Positions 1 through 8,594 of a stretch of 64,000 nt of DNA are shown here, one piece after another. The notes under the pieces were generated by a model that was given only the letters and a program-made list of their open reading frames with translations, searched no databases and was not told the origin of the DNA. How positions within the stretch are numbered: the stretch's first letter is position 1; each line of letters opens with the position of its first letter. A program made the translations under genes and the position numbers. This DNA is from Thiosocius sp963753845 (GTDB lineage Bacteria > Pseudomonadota > Gammaproteobacteria > Chromatiales > Chromatiaceae): the NCBI GenBank assembly GCA_963753845.1, contig CAVWEI010000002.1:62001-126000 (forward strand), given 5' to 3'.

Positions 1-923
1 GCCTGCATGCCGAGTTGCTCCGCCTTTTTCGCCTGGGCGATAAACTTGGCAGAGCGCAGCAGTGCCTTGGACGGCACGCAGCCGGTATTCAGGCAGTCGC
101 CACCCATCTTGTGCTTTTCGACGAGCGCCACCCTGGCCTTCACGGCGGCGGCGATGTATGCCGAGACGAGCCCGCCGGATCCGGCACCGATCACCAGCAG
201 GTTGTAGTCGAATTTTTCCGGCTTCTCGTGTTGCCAGCGGGCAAACACCTTGCGTGCCTCGATCCAGGCCAGCACCCGCTTGGCGATGAAAGGAAACACC
301 GCGAGCAAGGCGAAAGATCCAAGGATCGCCGGTGACAGGATCCCGCTGACGCTGTCGATCTTGGCGAGCTGCGTACCGGCATTTACGTACACGATCGTCC
401 CAGCGAGCATCCCGAGCTGACTTACCCAGTAGAAGGTCCAGGTGCGGATCGGCGTCAGCCCCATCAGCAGATTGATGGCGAAAAACGGGAAGATCGGCAC
501 GAGGCGCAGTGCGAACAGGTAAAACGCGCCTTCCTTCTCGACGCCTTCGTTCACGGCGCGCAGCTTGTCGCCGAAACGCCGTTGAACGCTCTCCTGGAAC
601 AGCAGGCGACTGGCGAGAAACGCCAGTGTGGCGCCGGCGGACGATGCGAACGAGATGATCAACGTGCCCCACAGCAGGCCGAAGATGGCGCCGCCGACCA
701 GGGTCATCACTGCGGCTCCCGGCAGTGACAAACCAGTTACCGCGACGTAGATCAGGAAGAAAAACCCGGCCGTCAGTATCGGGTTGCTTTCCCTGTAGGC
801 CTCGATCGCGCCTTGCTGCTCCTTGAGGTACGCCAAGTCGAAAAAGCGCCCGAGATCGAAGGCGAAAAAGGCGGCCATCGCGGCGACGACTGCGATCAGC
901 AAGATAATTTTGGACTTCGACAC
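1..923 (-). CDS. TVP38/TMEM64 membrane domain fused to pyridine nucleotide-disulfide oxidoreductase (partial)
   Basis: The visible 307 residues begin with a GTG preceded by AGGAG seven bases upstream; an in-frame ATG at 878 is less well placed. Residues 1-225 are a multi-spanning membrane domain of the TVP38/TMEM64 (SNARE-associated/DedA-like) type, with the glycine-proline-rich LSLPGAAVMTLVGGAIFG stretch typical of that family. Residues 240-255 hold the FAD-binding motif VIGAGSAGL, followed by CLNTGCVPSK (cysteines 278 and 283), the redox-active disulfide of the mercuric reductase/lipoamide dehydrogenase group. The rest of the flavoprotein lies outside the window. Such fusions are known as 'FAD-dependent oxidoreductase with TVP38 domain'; the substrate is not established. 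It is transcribed leftwards and has no co-directional neighbour inside the window. Confidence 0.9.
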   Translation of the reverse strand, partial: MSKSKIILLIAVVAAMAAFFAFDLGRFFDLAYLKEQQGAIEAYRESNPILTAGFFFLIYVAVTGLSLPGAAVMTLVGGAIFGLLWGTLIISFASSAGATLAFLASRLLFQESVQRRFGDKLRAVNEGVEKEGAFYLFALRLVPIFPFFAINLLMGLTPIRTWTFYWVSQLGMLAGTIVYVNAGTQLAKIDSVSGILSPAILGSFALLAVFPFIAKRVLAWIEARKVFARWQHEKPEKFDYNLLVIGAGSGGLVSAYIAAAVKARVALVEKHKMGGDCLNTGCVPSKALLRSAKFIAQAKKAEQLGMQ

Positions 924-1367
924 TCGATTGCTCCTGGCATCAAATCGTGGACAGCATGCCACGCTATCATCTCGCCATTCGGTAAATTTGAGTGGTTGGC
1001 GGGGGCGAGCGCCTGCCAATCGTTATACATAGACCCTTTGCGCAGCTCTATTCATTCAGCGGTTCAAGCAATGGGGCCTGCAAGCGGCCAGTTGCTCGCC
1101 GCGGGTACTGATGCTGGCGTGTCTCCCATCGCGCTTCGCATTGCGCTGAAAAGTTTTTCAGTGTTGCCCGGTCTACGCTCGTATTGGCCGGTGCTCTCCA
1201 GTCGGCTTGATGCGTCACGTTATCGCAGGAAGTTTTCCAATGCACAGGTTCGGTTATCGCAGCGTCGCCGTCTGCAGCAAAAGCGCGTTGGCCGATAGTC
1301 TGTTTGAACGCCCCGGGGCAGTCATTATCGAAGTGCGCTAAGAAACAGTTTTGCGCGCATAAGTTCT

Positions 1368-1530
1368 GGCCGAATCTTTTCCTGGTACGGTGGCTCAAGG
1401 GCTTTTTCTGGTGTTTGCGAAGGAATTCAGCGGGTTATGAAGTAGCAGGCTGGGAATGCCCACCGGGGGGGTGGGGTGGTTAGGTGCGTGCGACGAGAGA
1501 TAGTGGGGCGCTTCGATTTTCGCGGCGGTT
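1368..1530. repeat. Dispersed ~160-bp repeat, copy A
   Basis: This segment closely matches 22471-22630 and, in its right two thirds, 26813-26950 and 25711-25801. Shared blocks in order are CGGTGGCTCAAGGGCTT, GAATTCAG followed by TTATGAAGTAGC, AATGCCCAC, and a right end CGCTTCGAT-TTTCGCGGCGGT. It has no clear terminal inverted repeats. Chance minus-strand frames across all copies give similar peptides, which is a consequence of DNA similarity rather than coding. Confidence 0.8.
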
Positions 1531-1655
1531 GGAATCGGTAACCGCGCTATCGAAGCCGTCAGATCGAGTCGCGATTTCCAAAAATGCAAGAGGGGCATCG
1601 GCCCCGTTCAACACCCTTCCGACCTTACCTGCAATCTGCAGGTTAACGTCAAACA

Positions 1656-1865
1656 TCAACGGCCAGATCGCAGTACCTCATAAGCGAATGCAATCATCTG
1701 GCCGGCTTGTTGCAATAATCTCCCGGCACCATGTCGACGCACAGCTTCATCCAGCTGATATCGCTCGGGCAGCGCCAACGCGTCGGCGAGATCATTGAGC
1801 AGCAACGGCGCGCCGTGCTCATGCCTCAGATTGATGATGGACTCGCGGCTCTGAATCGGATTGGC
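1656..1865 (-). pseudogene. Orphan C-terminal gene fragment, unidentified
   Basis: On the minus strand a frame that follows an in-frame TAG at 1866-1868 runs for 69 codons to a TGA at 1656-1658 with protein-like composition: leucine-rich, helical, containing HEHGAPLLLNDLADAL. There is no plausible start codon near the upstream end, so it looks like the C-terminal tail of a gene whose front has been lost. I do not recognise the family. It sits in the gene-poor stretch beside repeat copy A. Confidence 0.35.
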
Positions 1866-2254
1866 CTATTTTTCGGCCTCTCGGGCCTGGCAGGGGTCAC
1901 GACCGGCGATCGACACGCCGGGGTTTCCTTTGCAACATGGAGAGCGGTTTCTCTTCAGGCCGCGCTGGGCTCCATTATGGTGTTGACACCCCAAATGTGT
2001 CGCTGTAGTTTGGTTGTTTCTTGGTCGGGGTCACCCTACGCCTTGCCGAACCGTCAGAACTGGCTGGCGCACATGGTTCGGGGCCATGTCGGGGAAATCC
2101 GGCGGAGTTTCAAGTCATCTCCTCGTCACCATTTTCGATTCGGCAGTCATGACGCTTCTGATCACGTTTGCGACAATGACGGAGGCAAGCAGCCGCATCA
2201 GACCAACAAGCTTGTTCGCGGCCATCGAATCCGTGGCCAGCCGCCTGCGGCCGC

Positions 2255-3463
2255 ATGCACCGATCGTTTACCGACGAGATTGGTAATCAGGAATTGGTTG
2301 CCGCCGCTGCGCTCATCATAGTTGCATTCCTCCAGATCGCCGTGGGCTTGTGGGGTGCCTTGTTCTTTCTCTCCCGTCTACGCCCGCTGAGCTCAATACG
2401 TCCGGCTAATGCCAGCCTGATTCTGCCCCTGACCGGCCAGGCCGCTGGGCTTGAGCGACTGCTAAAAGCGCTCGATCGCCAGACTCTCACGCCCCGCCGG
2501 CTCATCGTCAGCGTCGAGAGCCAACGCGACCCAGCTTATCGGCGCGCAGAGTCTTTGGCCCAGGGTTGGTCGTTCCCGATCGAGATCGTGATTGCGGAGC
2601 AGGCCTCTCACTGTGCGCAAAAATGCGCCAATCTGATAGCAGCCTTGCGGCGCATCGATGCGCATGACGAGGCGATCGTGCTGCTGGATGCGGATATCTT
2701 GCCTCCTAAGTGGTGGTTATCTGAACTGGTCGCACCGCTGCTCGACGGCAAATGGGATCTGGTTAACGGCTATCGCTGGCCGACGGTCGCTGCACCCACG
2801 GTCGGGGCCCATGTGGACGCGAGCATCGAACGCACTATTGCCCTCCTCCCCCGACCCAGGGGGCTGAACGCGGTTTGGGGCGGTTCCCTTGCGCTTTCAC
2901 CTCAAGCCCTTGAAACCCTCGAGCCGGAACGCATCCTTGCAGACACCTTGTCCGACGACTGCACCATCGGCAAACAGGCGGGGGCGCACGGATTGCGGGT
3001 CCTGACCCGGCGTGTGCTGTTGGTTCCAACCCCGATGGCCGGGCAATTGCTCCCGGTCTGGCGATTCGGACGGCGTCAATATCAGATTTTGCACACCTAT
3101 TTGCCCGCCCTGTGGTGGCTCGCGTTCGGCGTCCTGAGCACGCAGCTTGCGGCCTGGGGCATACTGCTCGCCCATCTCGACCATGCGGAGGTACGTCTGG
3201 CCATAAGCGCCCTGATCATTGCGGCCGTTGCTGGATGCCTTATCCAGGCAGGGGTCGCGCGCCGCCTGGGCTTTCCCGATACGGCTTCCGCACAGCTGGT
3301 GCAATGCCTGCTCGCCCTGTTCAAACCGGTGGTCCACCTGTTCCACTGGACCATGGTCATGGCCGCTATCGCCACTCGCGACGTTCGTTGGGGTCATGTC
3401 AGCTATAGGGTGCTGGGTCCCAATAACGTGACCGTCAGAAGGCGCGACCCATGGAAGTCATGA
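2255..3463 (+). CDS. Membrane-associated family 2 (GT21-like) glycosyltransferase
   Basis: The 402-residue protein has an N-terminal hydrophobic anchor (about residues 15-40), a GT-A catalytic domain and three C-terminal membrane segments (about residues 280-380). Candidate nucleotide-sugar/metal residues are the DAD in LLDADILPP (about 147-155) and the acidic SDDCTIG (about 232-238), followed by GRRQYQI in place of the usual Q/RxxRW. This layout is that of ceramide-glucosyltransferase-like (HpnI/GT21) enzymes, which add a sugar to a lipid at the cytoplasmic membrane; the acceptor here is unknown. It is the first gene of a tight cluster: its end overlaps the P450 gene by 13 bases and a methyltransferase follows, suggesting one operon that builds or decorates a lipid or isoprenoid. 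An in-frame ATG at 2255 opens the frame; no strong ribosome-binding site is visible. Confidence 0.85.
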   Translation: MHRSFTDEIGNQELVAAAALIIVAFLQIAVGLWGALFFLSRLRPLSSIRPANASLILPLTGQAAGLERLLKALDRQTLTPRRLIVSVESQRDPAYRRAESLAQGWSFPIEIVIAEQASHCAQKCANLIAALRRIDAHDEAIVLLDADILPPKWWLSELVAPLLDGKWDLVNGYRWPTVAAPTVGAHVDASIERTIALLPRPRGLNAVWGGSLALSPQALETLEPERILADTLSDDCTIGKQAGAHGLRVLTRRVLLVPTPMAGQLLPVWRFGRRQYQILHTYLPALWWLAFGVLSTQLAAWGILLAHLDHAEVRLAISALIIAAVAGCLIQAGVARRLGFPDTASAQLVQCLLALFKPVVHLFHWTMVMAAIATRDVRWGHVSYRVLGPNNVTVRRRDPWKS

Positions 3464-4860
3464 AACTTGCGGGCCGTCTGGCCCGTTTCTCGCCGCGCCT
3501 GGTAAGGCTGGCGGCCCGTCTTGCCGGCAGTCCCTTGCGCTATATGTCGGGCGCTCCCAGCGAAAGCGAGATGATCGTTCTGAATCTGCCGGCGGCCAAA
3601 CTTGCGCTGCTCAACGACCTCAACTTGGTCAAGCAGGTGCTTAATGACCGCGACGGAACGTTCCCAAAAAGCAGCGACTTGGAACTTCTCCTGCAGCCGC
3701 TGATAGGTCGCGGCGTATTCGGTCAGCCCGGTGGAGATGCGGTCAAGCAGGTGCGTCGTGTTTATGTGCGTGCGCTGTCGCAGGTCCCCGATGGTGTTGT
3801 CGATCGCATAGCGCGCCAACTGACCCGCCAGTATCTGGCGGACTGGAAACAACGCGGTAGGCCCGTGCCCATACCGAGCGAACTCTCCCGCCTGACCATC
3901 GATATCGTCAGTCAGGCAACTCTCGGAACCCGTTTCACGCCGCAACAGAGCCAACGTTTCGTCGACCTGTTTTTTGAGTATCACAAACGGGCCAATCCAC
4001 TGGTGCTACTGCTCGCGCCGCGCGGATTGTCGAAACGACGCGGCCTGATTAAACGCGTTGGTTTGGAGGAGATCGGCGCGCAGATGCGCGTCCTGATTCG
4101 CGAATGCTTTGTCGATCCGTTGCTGGACGAGGCATCGAGGGCACGGCTGTCGCCGTTTGCTACCGCCCTGCTGGAATCGGCGGACCTCCCCAACATCGCA
4201 GGCACCCCCCTCGCGCGTGATGAGGCGCGAAAGACGGCCCTGGTCGACGAGATCTCCGTCATGCTACTCGCCGGGCATGAGACGTCTGCGTCGGTATTGA
4301 GCTGGCTGCTCTGGGAGCTCGCCGGACAGCCGGACGAGCAGGACAGCGTTGGTGAGCTACTGCGGGCGCAGGAAACAGAAGCGGGTGGCAGTCTCGCAGC
4401 GGCCAGTGCATTGCAGGAGAGCGCACAATCCCGTTTGAGCGCCCTGATTCAGGAATCACTGCGCATGTATCCGCCGATCGCCTTCCTGCTGCGGGAAACG
4501 CAGCAGGACGTTGTATTTCGCGAACGAGCGATTCCGAAGGGAAGCTACGTGGTCGTTTCACCCTGGACCGTTCAGCGCCACCGGCGCCTGTGGCAGAATC
4601 CGGACCGGTTCGACCCCACGCGGTGGCTAGGCGTGGAACCGCCAGCGGAACGTATGGCGTTCATTCCCTTCGGTCAGGGACCACGGGTCTGCCCCGGCAA
4701 GCGTTTTGCCGAGCTGGAGATGCTTGCCATCATGTCTGAGCTATTGCTTTACCACCGTTTCGCGCGCGCCCGAGGCCGGCGTCCACAGCCACTGGGCAGC
4801 CTTACATCCCGCCCGGATCGTGACTTCCGGCTGGTGGCCAGAGAGATCCGGGAGTCCTAG
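3451..4860 (+). CDS. Cytochrome P450
   Basis: The 469-residue protein carries all P450 hallmarks: the oxygen-binding I-helix motif AGHETS (about residue 274), the K-helix ExxR in ESLRMYPP (about 336), and the haem-thiolate loop FGQGPRVCPGKRF with the axial cysteine at residue 414. Monooxygenation of an unknown substrate is expected; the long CYP102/CYP4-like spacing and hydrophobic N-terminus suggest a lipophilic substrate. It overlaps the upstream glycosyltransferase by 13 bases and is followed after 4 bases by a methyltransferase, so the three are probably translated from one message. No ferredoxin or ferredoxin reductase gene lies nearby, so its electron donor must come from elsewhere. Confidence 0.95.
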   Translation: MEVMKLAGRLARFSPRLVRLAARLAGSPLRYMSGAPSESEMIVLNLPAAKLALLNDLNLVKQVLNDRDGTFPKSSDLELLLQPLIGRGVFGQPGGDAVKQVRRVYVRALSQVPDGVVDRIARQLTRQYLADWKQRGRPVPIPSELSRLTIDIVSQATLGTRFTPQQSQRFVDLFFEYHKRANPLVLLLAPRGLSKRRGLIKRVGLEEIGAQMRVLIRECFVDPLLDEASRARLSPFATALLESADLPNIAGTPLARDEARKTALVDEISVMLLAGHETSASVLSWLLWELAGQPDEQDSVGELLRAQETEAGGSLAAASALQESAQSRLSALIQESLRMYPPIAFLLRETQQDVVFRERAIPKGSYVVVSPWTVQRHRRLWQNPDRFDPTRWLGVEPPAERMAFIPFGQGPRVCPGKRFAELEMLAIMSELLLYHRFARARGRRPQPLGSLTSRPDRDFRLVAREIRES

Positions 4861-4864
4861 GCGT

Positions 4865-5809
4865 ATGTCAGATCTCCCACCTTGCCCCATCACTGGTCGG
4901 CCGGCCAAGCGACGTGTACAAGGCATAGGCGTCGGCTTACTTAAGAAGATGTGGCGCTACGCGGGCGCCGGAGACGTATCACACCTGTTCCCTGATGCGG
5001 GTCAGATCACGCTCTATGAATCCGACACCGGTCTGTATTTCTTCGAGCCCCGCATCGCCGGCGACGCCGACTTCTACACCCGCTTTTACCGATCGCATAA
5101 CGGTCATGCCCTGCTGGAGGCATACCCCGAGCAACGCGCGGAGTATCGGCAGGTGGCCAGGCACTGTGCCCATGGCGCCAGCGTCCTCGACATTGGCTGC
5201 GGCAACGGCGAACTGGGAAAACATCTGCCCGGCTGCACCTATTGCGGACTCGACCCCTATGCGGGATCGGACGCCAGTGGCAGCGTGCTGCGCGAGACCG
5301 TTGACGAGCACCTCGAGAAGGCCCGCGGTACATACGATGTGGTCACTGCGCTTCAGGTGCTCGAGCACGTCGCCGATCCCAAGTCCTTCGCGGCGAAGCT
5401 GGTATCGCTGCTGCGGCCCGGCGGCACGCTGATGGTTGCCGTACCGCTGCATCCGTCGCCGCTAACCGAGATACCGAATTTTCTACTCAACGCCCCACCG
5501 CATCACCTGACTTGGTGGAGCACCCGCGCACTCGCAGCCCTGGCCGATGCACTGGGACTGACCCCCATCGAAATCGCCGAGGTGCCATTCTCTCCGCACG
5601 AGACGCTCATCTACCGCATGTCCCAATTTTCGCGGATCCGCGCAGGCTGTGGGAACGATGAGCGCTACTTTGCACACCGCTGGAGTTGGCATCTGAACCT
5701 GATCATGAGTTACCTGCTTGCCCGTCTCACGATGCGATGGTTGCCGGCGAACGACCGTGCCCGAGCCGCCAACGTCATGCTGATCGCGCGCAGACCGTCC
5801 GTCGACTGA
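4865..5809 (+). CDS. Class I SAM-dependent methyltransferase
   Basis: The 314-residue product has a SAM-binding motif I VLDIGCGNGELGKHL (about residues 99-113), motif II around the VVTALQVLEHV segment, and motif III LLRPGGTLMVAVP, as in UbiE/BioC-like Methyltransf_11 proteins. The first 60 residues begin with a PCPITGRPA zinc-finger-like stretch but show only one clear cysteine. The frame is open further upstream into the P450 gene; the ATG at 4865, four bases after the P450 stop and preceded by GGGAG, is the natural start. It is the last gene of the GT2-P450-methyltransferase cluster. Substrate unknown. Confidence 0.88.
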   Translation: MSDLPPCPITGRPAKRRVQGIGVGLLKKMWRYAGAGDVSHLFPDAGQITLYESDTGLYFFEPRIAGDADFYTRFYRSHNGHALLEAYPEQRAEYRQVARHCAHGASVLDIGCGNGELGKHLPGCTYCGLDPYAGSDASGSVLRETVDEHLEKARGTYDVVTALQVLEHVADPKSFAAKLVSLLRPGGTLMVAVPLHPSPLTEIPNFLLNAPPHHLTWWSTRALAALADALGLTPIEIAEVPFSPHETLIYRMSQFSRIRAGCGNDERYFAHRWSWHLNLIMSYLLARLTMRWLPANDRARAANVMLIARRPSVD

Positions 5810-6131
5810 ATCCTGTGGTCGCGGTTGCTTGGATAGGTCGCGCAGGGTCAGAAAAGCGCTCATGGACAGCAACAGAGCGAATGACTGCAGACGGTTGGCA
5901 CCCGCATGCTGATGCAAATGTCTCTGGGTCAATGAAGTCTTCGCTCATCGCATGGACATCCTCCGATTACACCCAATGTAAGCGACAGAGTCACTGTTTC
6001 GCCGGTTTTACGCATAAAACATTTTGAAGAAAGTGTGCAAGGTAACCACGTGCCAACGCGCCCGCGATGCCAGTGCGCATGACACCCACGTCGGCTATGC
6101 TTTGCGCATTGTGCGATTGGGAGACGTGGCG

Positions 6132-6923
6132 TTGAGCTCGACAAGTGAGAAACACCAGCAATTGAATCCCGTGTTTTCCAGTGGGCAGGTATCGCGTCTG
6201 TTCGATCGCGTACTCGGCTACGATTTCTTCATTTCCTATGCGCACGCCGATGCGCCCGGCTATGCCGAGCAACTCGACAACCAGCTTGTCGGTTTGGGAT
6301 TCAAGGCATTTCTGGACAAGCATCAGTACGTCGCCGGTGATGACCTGAACGAGGCAACATTGCGACGCGTGCGCGCGAGCAGCAAACTCGTCGTGATCGT
6401 CGGTCCAAACGCACTGAACAGCCACTGGGTATTGCAAGAGGTCGAGGCTGCCATTCAGGCCGAGCGCCCGATTATAGCCATTGATTTAATTGGCGATCTC
6501 AGTAATCAAGAGAAGCACAGCAGGCTTGCTGAGCTTTTGCGCGACAGGATACATATCCGTGAGCCTGGCGGACTGGAAGCTGCACAGGCAGACAAGCAAA
6601 CGCTCGAAGCCATTACCCGGAGCTTTCAGGCGACCCGCCGCGAAGCATTGCGCTTCCGACTCGCGCTTGCCGCGATGCTGTTCTTTGCCGTGCTTGCCGG
6701 TTATTCGTACTGGCAGAAGAACCTGGCCGACGACAGGGCCGAACAGTATCTGGCGTTCTGCAACCGGGTGGTCGATATGGTCAACGCCGGCAACAAAAAG
6801 ATCGAAAGTTTGCGCATCAGCGAGTTCGGCAAACTGATCGCGGATGTCACCGATACACTGGCCCAAATGCCCGATCCTGGCACCGACCCCGACTTGCGCT
6901 GCATACCCGCAGGCGTTGAATAG
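6132..6923 (+). CDS. TIR-domain protein with C-terminal membrane anchor
   Basis: A TIR domain occupies about residues 29-150: it opens with DFFISYAHAD (box 1) and contains SHWVLQEVEAA, where glutamate 103 sits in the WxxxE arrangement of the catalytic glutamate of NAD-cleaving TIR proteins such as SARM1. A single membrane segment follows at about 175-194, then a periplasmic tail of about 70 residues with two cysteines. Bacterial TIR proteins with this glutamate are often NADases in defence or signalling, but membrane-anchored ones are poorly characterised. The start is uncertain: the frame is open from a TTG at 6024, while a TTG at 6132 has GGGAG eight bases upstream and is chosen. It is convergent with the next gene (9-base gap) and has no obvious defence partner. 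Confidence 0.75.
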   Translation: MSSTSEKHQQLNPVFSSGQVSRLFDRVLGYDFFISYAHADAPGYAEQLDNQLVGLGFKAFLDKHQYVAGDDLNEATLRRVRASSKLVVIVGPNALNSHWVLQEVEAAIQAERPIIAIDLIGDLSNQEKHSRLAELLRDRIHIREPGGLEAAQADKQTLEAITRSFQATRREALRFRLALAAMLFFAVLAGYSYWQKNLADDRAEQYLAFCNRVVDMVNAGNKKIESLRISEFGKLIADVTDTLAQMPDPGTDPDLRCIPAGVE

Positions 6924-6932
6924 CCGAACCGG

Positions 6933-8270
6933 CTACAAAGACAGCGCGATATTGAGACGCGCTTTGCCGGTCAGCATCACATTGGCAATTATCGCCTCGT
7001 CATTTACCCAGACCCCGATCAGATCCATGTTCAGATCGAAAAAATGCACGCTTCCACGCGTATCGACCGGGATCGCAGTTTCCTCTTGAAAGACATCCAG
7101 CAGTCTGCGGAACGCATTCACCTCGCGTCTCAACCTGGGTATGCCTTCGACACCGCTCCACAAGGATTGGTCGTCAAGCCAGGTGACGATTTCGTTCAAC
7201 ACCTTGGTCATGCTGCGATTGAATACGCGTACCTCGGGCGGGGGCGCTTCATTGGCGCCGCTGAGCCAGATTACGTTTGACCCGACGTTGGGGCCGCAGC
7301 GCTGCAGGACAGCGAGGTCCCGTCGCCCCGGCACCGGGTGCAAACGAAAAGAACCCAGGCAGCCGGAAGCCTTGTGCGCGGACGAGTCCGGCAACAGCAT
7401 CGGATCGGTAGGAAACAGCAAACGCGCCGGCAGACGGAACCCTGCATTGGCAGCAAGTTCGTCGGGATTGGCTTTCTGCGCCACCCAACCGTCGTCACCA
7501 AACAAGAGCCGCGGACGCCCCTCTACGACACCGCTTATCCGGTAAACATCGCCTTTGAACGCAACATGTTTTATTCGCAGTCGGGACGCATCGATGCCCA
7601 GCATAACTGCGCCGCCGAACCCGGCAGGCTTCCTGAGCATTCCCAGCAGCTCGGCATCTTTGGGCAAGAGCGAATTGAATTCATCCAGTGTCGTTTCGAA
7701 TGCGGTCCTTCCGAGCTCCTTGAGCTTCTCCCGTATTCTTGTGTCGACATCATCGACCTTCACGATTACGTGCAGACTGCAGTTGTAAGCAGCGTTGTCG
7801 AGCTCTACGTCACCGAGTGTGAAGCGCAATCCGCTCGTCGATGTAATCTGGGGATCAAACGTGGCGCTGACGTTGAACGTCGTGTCGTCGCAACCCTTAA
7901 CACCGACCGAGTGCGCTAGCCCTTTCTTTTCTATTTTTAACGCAATGCTGATTGGCACACTGACGACCAAGGTGCCGTTCGAACTGCCGCTCAAATCCAG
8001 GCCGTTGGCAAGCACCTTGGGTGTAACAGTGACCCGCACGCCATCCCGTTCACCGCTGACAGGTTTAGGTGGCGATTTGCGGAAAGCTGCGGCAGCCGAT
8101 TGACGCAGCTTGGTACGAATCGCATTGATCGAAAGGGTCGCGTTGAACTCGATCTGGCTCAGCGTCGCAGATCTTCCCGGCAGCGCGAGGTCCGTCATGG
8201 CCGACGCGGTTGCCGAAACGAGCACACAGGCCAACAATAGAACCAGGGTGAGAGACGAATAGCGCTTCAT
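6933..8270 (-). CDS. Exported protein of unknown function (possibly DUF4403/BPI-like)
   Basis: The product (445 residues) starts at an ATG giving a classical signal peptide, MKRYSSLTLVLLLACVLVSA followed by an A-x-A site; the frame continues 15 codons upstream without a better start. The mature part is rich in beta-strand-like alternation, with VLANGLDLSG, VPISIALKI and a terminal VMLTGKARLNIALSL that resemble the extended lipid-binding folds of DUF4403/BPI-type proteins. That assignment rests on pattern only. Several cysteines (GCDDTTF, AAYNCSL, SGCLGSF, QRCGP) suggest periplasmic disulfides. It is convergent with the TIR gene, and no operon partner is seen. Confidence 0.8.
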   Translation of the reverse strand: MKRYSSLTLVLLLACVLVSATASAMTDLALPGRSATLSQIEFNATLSINAIRTKLRQSAAAAFRKSPPKPVSGERDGVRVTVTPKVLANGLDLSGSSNGTLVVSVPISIALKIEKKGLAHSVGVKGCDDTTFNVSATFDPQITSTSGLRFTLGDVELDNAAYNCSLHVIVKVDDVDTRIREKLKELGRTAFETTLDEFNSLLPKDAELLGMLRKPAGFGGAVMLGIDASRLRIKHVAFKGDVYRISGVVEGRPRLLFGDDGWVAQKANPDELAANAGFRLPARLLFPTDPMLLPDSSAHKASGCLGSFRLHPVPGRRDLAVLQRCGPNVGSNVIWLSGANEAPPPEVRVFNRSMTKVLNEIVTWLDDQSLWSGVEGIPRLRREVNAFRRLLDVFQEETAIPVDTRGSVHFFDLNMDLIGVWVNDEAIIANVMLTGKARLNIALSL

Positions 8271-8594
8271 GCAGACAGCGTAGCGCATTTCACGAAAAAC
8301 ACGCCAAGTCGCCATGCCTTACAGCAGGTTGTGCAAAACTCACCGATCGGATTTGTGCGCGAATAACTGAAAGCGTCTTGCGCAACACCCTATCTGCGCC
8401 TGATCCGCTTCGGCAAGACACAAGAACGGCCAAAAAGCGATCGGCGCTCACGCCACACTGGTATCGTCGCAGGCACGGCAGACCGCTCTACATGGAGATC
8501 GTGACAGATGGTCGACGGCCGCGCGGCTCAGCCGAGTGCTCAATCCCTGCGGCCCTCGATCTGGACGCGCCGGCCTCGGTTCGATGACACAAAC

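Larger units (their letters stand above)
924..2254. other. 1.3-kb gene-poor stretch with remnants
   Basis: No convincing intact gene is present. It contains the promoter side of the leftward TVP38-oxidoreductase gene, one copy of the dispersed 160-bp repeat (1368-1530) and an orphan coding-like fragment on the minus strand (1656-1865). Open frames between 813 and 2321 on either strand have compositions typical of chance frames and no recognisable domains. The stretch 1870-2250 shows short frame-shifting peptide-like segments on the minus strand that could be old gene debris, but I could not assign them. Confidence 0.5.

Noticed and set aside
813..1298. 161-codon plus-strand frame
   Set aside because: It starts inside the TVP38-oxidoreductase gene on the other strand and runs into non-coding DNA; no ribosome-binding site or domain.
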